DNA of 64,000 nt from the NCBI GenBank assembly GCA_963931865.1, contig OZ007516.1, forward strand, positions 5,367,897 through 5,431,896, written 5' to 3'. The stretch's first letter is position 1; every line of letters begins with the position of its first letter. Below the pieces are notes generated by a model. It was not told the origin of the DNA, made no database searches, and saw only the letters and a list, made by a program, of their open reading frames with translations. The position numbers and the translations under genes are program-made. This stretch comes from Axinella damicornis (lineage: Eukaryota; Porifera; Demospongiae; Axinellida; Axinellidae). This document shows, piece by piece, positions 57,520 through 64,000 of this stretch.

Positions 57520-59009
57520 GCTTTCCGGGGGACCACTTAGTATGACAAGCCCACTTCTGCACTGGATGGAAAGGTCTGGTGAATGTATTTAAGTTTACTG
57601 ATGTTTGTAGTTGCGTTCTGCTGGCTGCGCACCAATCAGATTGCAGATCTTTGCCAATCATTGCGAAGTGCGATGAACTAGGGAAACTCGGAGAGTACTG
57701 CCAAAGCACCTTGCATGCTACATATCTAGGCACTTTCGAATTACTTTGCAGTATGTAAGCGACTACATTTGCAATAGCTGTACGAGCATTCACCAGACTC
57801 TACCCTCTTGTGCGGAAGTGGGCTGGCCCACGAGACTAGAAGGTGTTGCTCTTCCTATCACGTGGGATGTAACCCTAGACACGTGAATGTTACTGGGGAT
57901 GACTACATAATTATATAGGCTGGTCTGCATTGCCTCTAGTTATGGATATTTACTCGTTGATTTGAAGACACTGCATGTGCTCACTGAACTGCAGGACTGG
58001 TGACTATGGGAGTCCTCATCATGTGGCTTGCCAATGCATTCTGCATGTATACTCACCTAGACTGTAGCCCAGAAAGTTTACATGTGGCTTGAGCTAGGAC
58101 TATAATTGGACACGCTAGTATTGAACACGCATATTACCGGATGGTGGGACCTTCAGTCAGTACATATGACACTTTGAAGTGTCCTGACTAACGGTCCCTG
58201 TGTTGAAGTCACTCAAAAGAAGACAGCAAATGTGTTTATGTGGTAGATTGCTAGCTAAACCTTAGACTGCGAATCTACCTAGAGAATTGTATATTTCAAA
58301 GATCATTATAGTTGCAATTGGAAATATATACTCTGGTGCTGCTATAAGAACATGCACAAAAGGGCACAGAGCCTCCACTACAACAAAAGAACAATAGAAC
58401 AACTAGCAGGCCTGGTACTGTATATACAAGAACTGAACATGCATGGTAAACCAAATAGACATGAATATAACAAAGTGGTCAAGTTTTACTACAGTTTTGG
58501 GCTAATACTGTAGATGGGGACATTTTCGTTGTTAACCCTTTAACCACCGAATTCTTCCCACCAAGACAACACATTTTCATGCATTCAGCGCACACCACTT
58601 TCGTAGGTACTCCTCTCCCACAGAATTTGCTCCTCAGCGGCCAAACTTGGTGGGGCCCGCACACATGGAGAGATCCCTCTGACAATACCGTTAATGATAT
58701 TCATGACCCCCACAAGCCCAGCAATCGGAGGTCAAAGTTGGATGTCAGCTGGATTTCGCCCAGCATTTCCCTAAACTTGGGCCAGATCTGACTGATGGCA
58801 CACCTTACACCACCACTTTGCATGTTTTCTTGAGGCCCTGGGTGGGGTCTATGAATATCATTAAAATCAAAATTCCTCGGGCCAATGAATCTCATAAAAA
58901 TCAAAAACCGCCCACGACATGGTTTTTGGTCTCTTTTTGGATTGACAAGAAGCCCTACAAGTACAAGTGCATAGGGTCTAAATGGGGCTTAAACTATTTT
59001 CGCAGTTGC

Positions 59010-59475
59010 CTCAACCATAACACACGAAAATTTATTTGCAACGGATATTAACAGGAACGAATATTTTTTATGGTCAGCCCCGTGTACGTGTAAACTAGTA
59101 CTGAATTCACCTGTGCTGTGCTCACGGTCCTTCTGCGATTCTTCAAGCCTGCAGATGGAATCCCCGATCCCAAAAGATCTCTGTCGCTCTCCATTCCTTC
59201 GCGAGGTATTGCCTCAGCGAATCGGGAGGTGCTCGAATTGACAAGCGGGCCGAAGCGGAAGGGAAGAAGCGCCAGCTGTACAGAAGATACAGCCCAGAAG
59301 AACGCTTTGTCGGTATGTCAGTGGCCATGGCATAGCAGCAGCTCGTTCGCATGTCTCCATTCTTGACACAGTGATCGTTAAAAATTTTTCGTTGATGAGC
59401 TATACTACGAAAATTTAGCGCCACGTAAATTTTACAAGAAATATTTTTAACACGAAAATTTCCCAATCTACGGTA
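59010..59475. mobile_element. Partial CCGTA-type element with a transposon-like ORF start
   Basis: The right end is complete: GAAAATTTCCCAATCTACGG then TA (59474-59475), matching the CCGTA family. The left side has inverted CGAAAATTTATTTGCAACGG-like sequence but no clear terminus. Inside on + is LLRFFKPADGIPDPKRSLSL, SIPSRGIASANREVLE, then in the next frame KRQLYRRYSPEERFV before CG|GTATGT. 'KR.xYxxYSPExR' openings are frequent in transposon-encoded proteins of invertebrates. Confidence 0.6.
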
Positions 59476-59530
59476 CTTTGTACTCTGTGGCTCGCTTCCC
59501 CACTTTGATGTTCTCAGTGTTTTCTTTCAG

Positions 59531-59608
59531 ATACTGGGCGCTCCCCTGACCTTCGAGCAGATATCACACACAATGGTACTTCTTGGGAGAGTTCTCGATG
59601 TGGATCCG
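59531..59608 (+). CDS. Isolated exon-like segment
   Basis: 78 nt, phase 0/0, between TTTCTTTCAG and CCG|GTAGCT. It encodes ILGAPLTFEQISHTMVLLGR then VLDVDP. 'xxISxxxLxGRVLxVD' is reminiscent of an OB-fold start such as RPA2-like proteins, but this is weak. No partner exons were found in the unshared part of the gene B intron. Confidence 0.3.
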
Positions 59609-60249
59609 GTAGCTTACACTTTGACTACTGTCCATCCTCAATCTTGAAGTACACAAACAGAGCCATCTGTCACATGTGTACGTTAGAGTACTGTCCACAT
59701 TGGCCTACAACATATTATGTCAAACTTCGTTTAAGTAATTTCCCGAATGACCTATATATAATTCACGAAAATTTAGACCTGCGATATTGAAACGCTTTGC
59801 AGTCATTTTGTAGCCTGCAGATGAGTTATTCTAATGACGGTTTTGCCCAAGCTGTTTATATACTCGCCCCACAATGTCATGCATTCATCTAGTAATACAT
59901 CATCTAGGTGTTTTTACATAGTCCTTATGTAATTATGTCATAAAATTAGTTTCATGTGACGCAGGCAGGAATAATATTATACACTGTAAAATGTAATCGG
60001 TTGTTTTAACCACAGAGTGGTTACCTTGAATTGGTTGCAGAGAACCTGGAGACCATGGTTATGGGAGGTTTACTCATGCAAGTTGGGCTTATAGAGATAA
60101 TTATAATTGCATAAGACAGCCTGCAAAGGCAACTGGCCCAGATCATCTTACTGCTGATCTTGGGAACATCTGCAAGCTCACTACAACTGGTTGTCATGGA
60201 AATTTTTCATGCCCTGATGGCAGCATGTCCCTCACAGATGTTTAGTGGT

Positions 60250-60425
60250 TACGATCACACAACTGTGGTTGTAGTAATCTGGATCATCATCCTCTCAAGT
60301 TCCCTAATGCAATTAGTCTCTGAACCCCTTGTTCTGATCACACAACTGTGGTTGTAGATAATCTGGACCATCATCCTCTCAAGTTCCCTAATGCAATTAG
60401 TCTCTGAACCCCTTCTTCTAACCAT
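60250..60425 (+). repeat. Tandem duplication, about 86-bp unit x2
   Basis: GATCACACAACTGTGGTTGTAG through AATTAGTCTCTGAACCCCTT occurs twice in direct succession with few changes. No coding signal. Confidence 0.85.
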
Positions 60426-62707
60426 GTCTCCAGCTTGTCTGCAACCAGGGTAACCACTCTGGGTTGAAACAACTGATTTGTTTTTGCAGTGATATAAGTG
60501 CACATGATGCAGGCAGCAATTTTGAGTGGAAAAATAATATTGTTAGTATGCCAAAAAAGGAGTTTGGTCTGTTTCTCACACTTTCCGCAGGGATCAGCCT
60601 GAACTTAGCAGGTATGCTAACTACTGAGAACTTTAAAATACTTGGAAGGCAGCAATTCAGCTGCTTGCATTTCTGCAATTGCGTAAGGTCTGTTGACAGT
60701 CTTGTAGCCATTGATAAAACTTCAACACATGCAGTACAGGTCTTCTTGAGTCACCTTGCTTGGGTAGATCAATGTAGTCATGTGCACTTTAGTTTAGATC
60801 CCAGCACCGTGCTATAGCTTGACCGAAAGTTATTGTTGGTGTGTACCGTGCCTGTTCTAGGATGTGTGCAACAGCCTCAAGCACTCTATTCTGCACTAGA
60901 CCACTGATGTGGGATGTGGAGAAAGTGTATTTGCTTCAGAAACTGGAATTGAAATCAGGATCATGACAGTTTATTGAGAAGAGCAGGTAGTCCAATAATT
61001 GCGATGTATGATCAAATTTTGGCTAGCATTTGTATGGCCAGGGGCACATATGTTCAACTAGGGTATTACCCTGCACGCCTTAATTGTGCTGTGCCTCAGT
61101 CCTGTGCAGTCGATGATGCCATTACAAATGAGTGGAACCAAAAAACCAATAATAGGATCTAGCTGAAATAATGGCAAGAAAGAACCGCCTCGACTTACAG
61201 AAATGTCCGAATATTACTGTTCATTGTTTTGTGTTGACATGTGTAATGGCTTAGCTAGTTAACCTGCTTGAAGCATTTTTCAATACTTTTTGCTGACAGA
61301 GACACAGACACGAAAGGCATTGCTTAACCCCTGCTGCACACAGATACGTGGATGCTGCCTTTGGTCTCATTACACGCGAACAATCAGCAATCTGGACAAA
61401 TGGTACACGGCTATATTAAGTAGAGCTCCAAGGTCAGTAGCTTCTCTTTAATGCAACCAACGACAGCAAAACCCGTCATCAGACCTGCAGCTTGTAATGT
61501 CACTTCCGGTAATGTGAAAACGGCATGTCCGTATATGGGCCTGACTTGTGAAGCCCTCATTCCAGGCAGGGTATACGATTTCTCTTTGTAGGGTCTCCAA
61601 TTCCAGTGTTCTGCTAGAGCAGGTTAGCATGTTAGCAGGTTAGCATGTTAACTTTGTCTGATTGAATATTCAGTGTGTAAGAGTCGTAAGTGTACTTAAG
61701 ATGGCTGAATGGATAGTTTGGCCTGTGTGCAGTTCGGAGCACAAAGATTCTGACCACACAGCTTGATCACTGTCATTTATTGATGCATATACACCGAAAC
61801 TCCCCGTGCTGGTGAAGTTGTGAGCGCTGTAATAAATTCTGGTCTTCCCTTTGGCCACTATTGCTGACTCGATTATCGACTGAGCATGGTCGTCACATGA
61901 CATGCATTAACGAACTGCCGGCGTGTAGCACCAGCTACCAGCAGTGTGGTTGCGTTTAAGCTACTGTAGTACAGGCTGGAATGGGGCAGCCTTGCCCCGA
62001 TTGATGGGTCCTCCTTCCTCCGTGTTGACAAAGTACGATGATCTTTCTCTGTATCGTGTGTAGCTTCGTATACGTAGCTATAAACACATAAGCAACTGCA
62101 TGTTGTATGCGTGTACCGCTGTGTGAGGCATATTGTGCTCGCATATTCCCAGTGCAATCCAAGGATGGTTGTTTTACAGTCCACATAAAGGTACGAGTTT
62201 CTTAGCGTCATTCCGTTATCGATCAAGCCAATTCCGATAATGCTAATATCGGCACCAATCCTGATCAACGATCGGTATCGGTGTAGCCTTATAGTCCAAG
62301 GCATGATTGAATAGAAGGAGTGGCCTGTATCTTCTGGTTTTGGATTTGAGGTAATTAGTGAGCGGACGGAGAGACTGTTCATCCCAGCCCTGTAGAAGTT
62401 TCAAGCTGTGGCGATGCTAAGCTACGGTGCTATAAACTTCGACTGAAGATCGAGTTACCCTTGTATAGCCCCCCAGTCCATGGTAATTAGCCACACAGCT
62501 GTGCACTTGTAGACATGTACTGTATGTACTAAACACTGTGTAGTGGTCATCTTTAGTGGTATGAGGCTTTGACTTAGGAATGACTTAGGAAGACATTCAC
62601 CACATTCAATGTATGATATGCACTGTATATGCTGTGAACCACTAACATAGTGTATCATCTGCGTATGTAATCACTGGAGTTGTTGTTGTGTACTTGTTCC
62701 CGTGCAG

Positions 62708-62809
62708 GGGAGGACACCTTCATGTTGTACAGTATATCGTGCAACAAGATGCTTCCACCACAGAAAGCAAGAATCCATTGGGTCGAACACCACTACACTA
62801 TGCTTGCAT
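62708..62809 (+). CDS. Gene B ankyrin exon equivalent to gene A exon 3
   Basis: 102 nt, phase 2/2, between CGTGCAG and AT|GTACGT. It encodes GGHLHVVQYIVQQDASTTES ... GRTPLHYAC. It splices in frame directly to gene B exon 1 (CG+G). The next exon and the ROC part must lie beyond 64,000 if the gene is complete. Confidence 0.88.
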
Positions 62810-63352
62810 GTACGTTCCTCCTCCTATAGTGTTGTGTATAACCACTCAACAGGAAAGATATTTTTCTATAGTGCCATGGCAACAATGTACTATAACATTC
62901 ACAGTATTAATTCCCAAGTTACCCAGACTCCCTACAGCTTTCATACCACAAGCAGAAATGCAAGTTTCAATTAACGCACATGTCACGTGAGGACAATGCT
63001 CGGTCAATTGAGTCGATCATCGGCATGTAAGCGTCAGTGGACGACAGTGATCACGGCTGTTGGGCCAGAAATTTCTTTATGGCCCCTTCGGAAGAGCTGT
63101 ACTGGCAACGAACGTCGAAAAGAGCGATCGAGCAATGGCAGCCGACGGCACGACAAAAGCGCTCGAGTTTCAGCACCAGAATTGTAAAGTGTCTGCATGG
63201 CTTCCAGACTCTTGCGTATTCAAGGCCGTGCCATTTCCGTGAACCACAGAAAATTCTTGCCGCACATGGTCACGCAATGCGCAATGTTCAAACGCAACTG
63301 CAATCGACTGTACTCAAATGTTAATATTAGTTTAGTTTACTAAATTAGAATA

Positions 63353-63879
63353 CGAGGGGCAACCGCACTCCTGGTAGCCGTGGGCCCTGGTAGCCGTTGC
63401 AACGCCGGCTGCGACTCGCCGTAGCGCAAGTTAGTTCCAATTAAAGCACATGCCACGTGGCAACCACGCTCAGTCGATCGCTAGCAATGGCGACCAAAGG
63501 GAAGGCACAAAATTATAACAGCACTTACAACCTTGCCAGCACGGTGAGTTTTGGCATGTAAGCGTCAGTGAACAACAGCGATTACGGCTGCGTGGTCAGA
63601 ATCTTTGTGGGCCCTTCGTATGACTGTACTGGCAACCAACGTCGAAGAGAACGATCGAGCAATGGCGGCCGACGGCACGACAAAAGCCATTGTATCTCCA
63701 CCACCAAGGTGAATTTCAGCACAATTATTATGTGATTGTGTCACTGCGTCATAGCGATCACGACGGTGTAGTCAGAATCTCTGTAGACCTTTCCTGCGTG
63801 CTGTGAGGTTATTTACGCGCCCCTACCAGGAGTGTAACATTATTTATGCGGCACAATTTTTCCCCTGCCAGGAGTGTAA
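63353..63879 (+). mobile_element. Single Helitron/DINE-like unit with doubled 3' end
   Basis: Starts CGAGGGGCAACCGCACTCCT (63353) and reaches AGGAGTGTAA at 63838. A second 3' terminus (GCGGCACAATTTTTCCCCTG...GTGTAA) follows to 63879, as at the end of the 12-16.8 kb array. A diverged partial copy precedes it (about 62,965-63,190). Confidence 0.85.
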
Positions 63880-64000
63880 TAATTTCGTAGCGTCCGTTAC
63901 AATTTGATCACAGATGACATATTATATATATATGAACTTTAACACTTAGCATGCATGGTTCAATTTGAGCTGAAGTTTCACCGATCGGAAAAATGGAATG

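Larger units (their letters stand above)
56586..62707. other. Intron of gene B, parts shared with gene A introns 1-2
   Basis: 56,640-58,050 matches gene A intron 1 and 60,870-62,640 matches intron 2. Between them (58,050-60,870) the sequence is not shared, and the counterpart of exon 2 is missing. The Helitron-like array and the TA-flanked elements at 3524 and 10182 are absent. A 38-G run is at 57,479-57,516 and an 86-bp tandem duplication at about 60,255-60,425. Confidence 0.75.

Overview
The window looks like nuclear DNA of an early-branching animal. A sponge (Porifera) is my best guess. Coding sequence lies in short exons with GT/AG introns, the conserved genes are metazoan types, and most of the rest is mobile DNA: terminal-inverted-repeat (TIR) elements of several kinds, a Penelope-like element, a LINE fragment and a Helitron-like array. 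There are also long G/C homopolymers and (CA)n tracts. I see no bacterial-style operons and no convincing functional RNA gene. The phylum is an inference; no species assignment is possible from reading alone.

Three host loci can be supported. (1) Gene A, + strand, 2474-29571: five exons joined in matching phase encode about 911 aa with ankyrin repeats, a ROC GTPase, a COR region and a C-terminal death-like domain. This resembles a DAPK-type protein without the kinase. (2) Gene B, + strand, from 56437 and running off the right edge: a diverged paralogue of gene A with two recognisable exons. It lies in a duplicated block (about 51,650-62,810) that matches the block around gene A (about 1,910-16,950). 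The equivalent of exon 2 is not found in B. (3) An R3H-domain gene (R3HDM/ARPP21/encore type), + strand, 45578-50584, just upstream of block B. Its exon phases agree except for one apparent extra C inside the R3H exon. A Q-rich exon at 1202-1590, upstream of gene A, may be a C-terminal exon of a similar gene.

Region by region: 1-1900 holds small TIR elements, a tRNA-like SINE head and the Q-rich exon. 2.6-9.8 kb (intron 1 of gene A) holds a TA-flanked 2.3-kb element enclosing a LINE fragment, plus smaller TIR elements. 9.9-16.9 kb (intron 2) holds ten head-to-tail copies of a Helitron/DINE-like repeat. 19.8-27.3 kb (intron 4) holds elements carrying HIRAN-like exons and a 5'-truncated Penelope-like element split by one copy of the same Helitron-like repeat. 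29.9-39.1 kb is a composite bounded by TTAA, with near-identical inverted arms, a broken Mutator-like transposase gene and a second transposon inside. 41-45 kb has hAT-like and 6-bp-target elements. 45.6-50.6 kb is the R3H gene. 52.4-56.4 kb is a 9-bp minisatellite followed by a 3.4-kb TIR element with exon-like pieces. 56.4-64 kb is gene B.

The strongest pattern is that many short non-autonomous elements, with different ends and different target duplications (9-bp, TA, TTAA, none), enclose something that looks like a first exon: an ATG in good context, a short coding stretch and often a consensus 5' splice site. Several coding pieces are recognisable (HIRAN-like twice, RecQ-like, a zinc-finger-like start). 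They could be relics of autonomous parents or captured host 5' ends (Pack-type). Either way, they would be mobile first exons sitting in introns of an innate-immunity-like gene.
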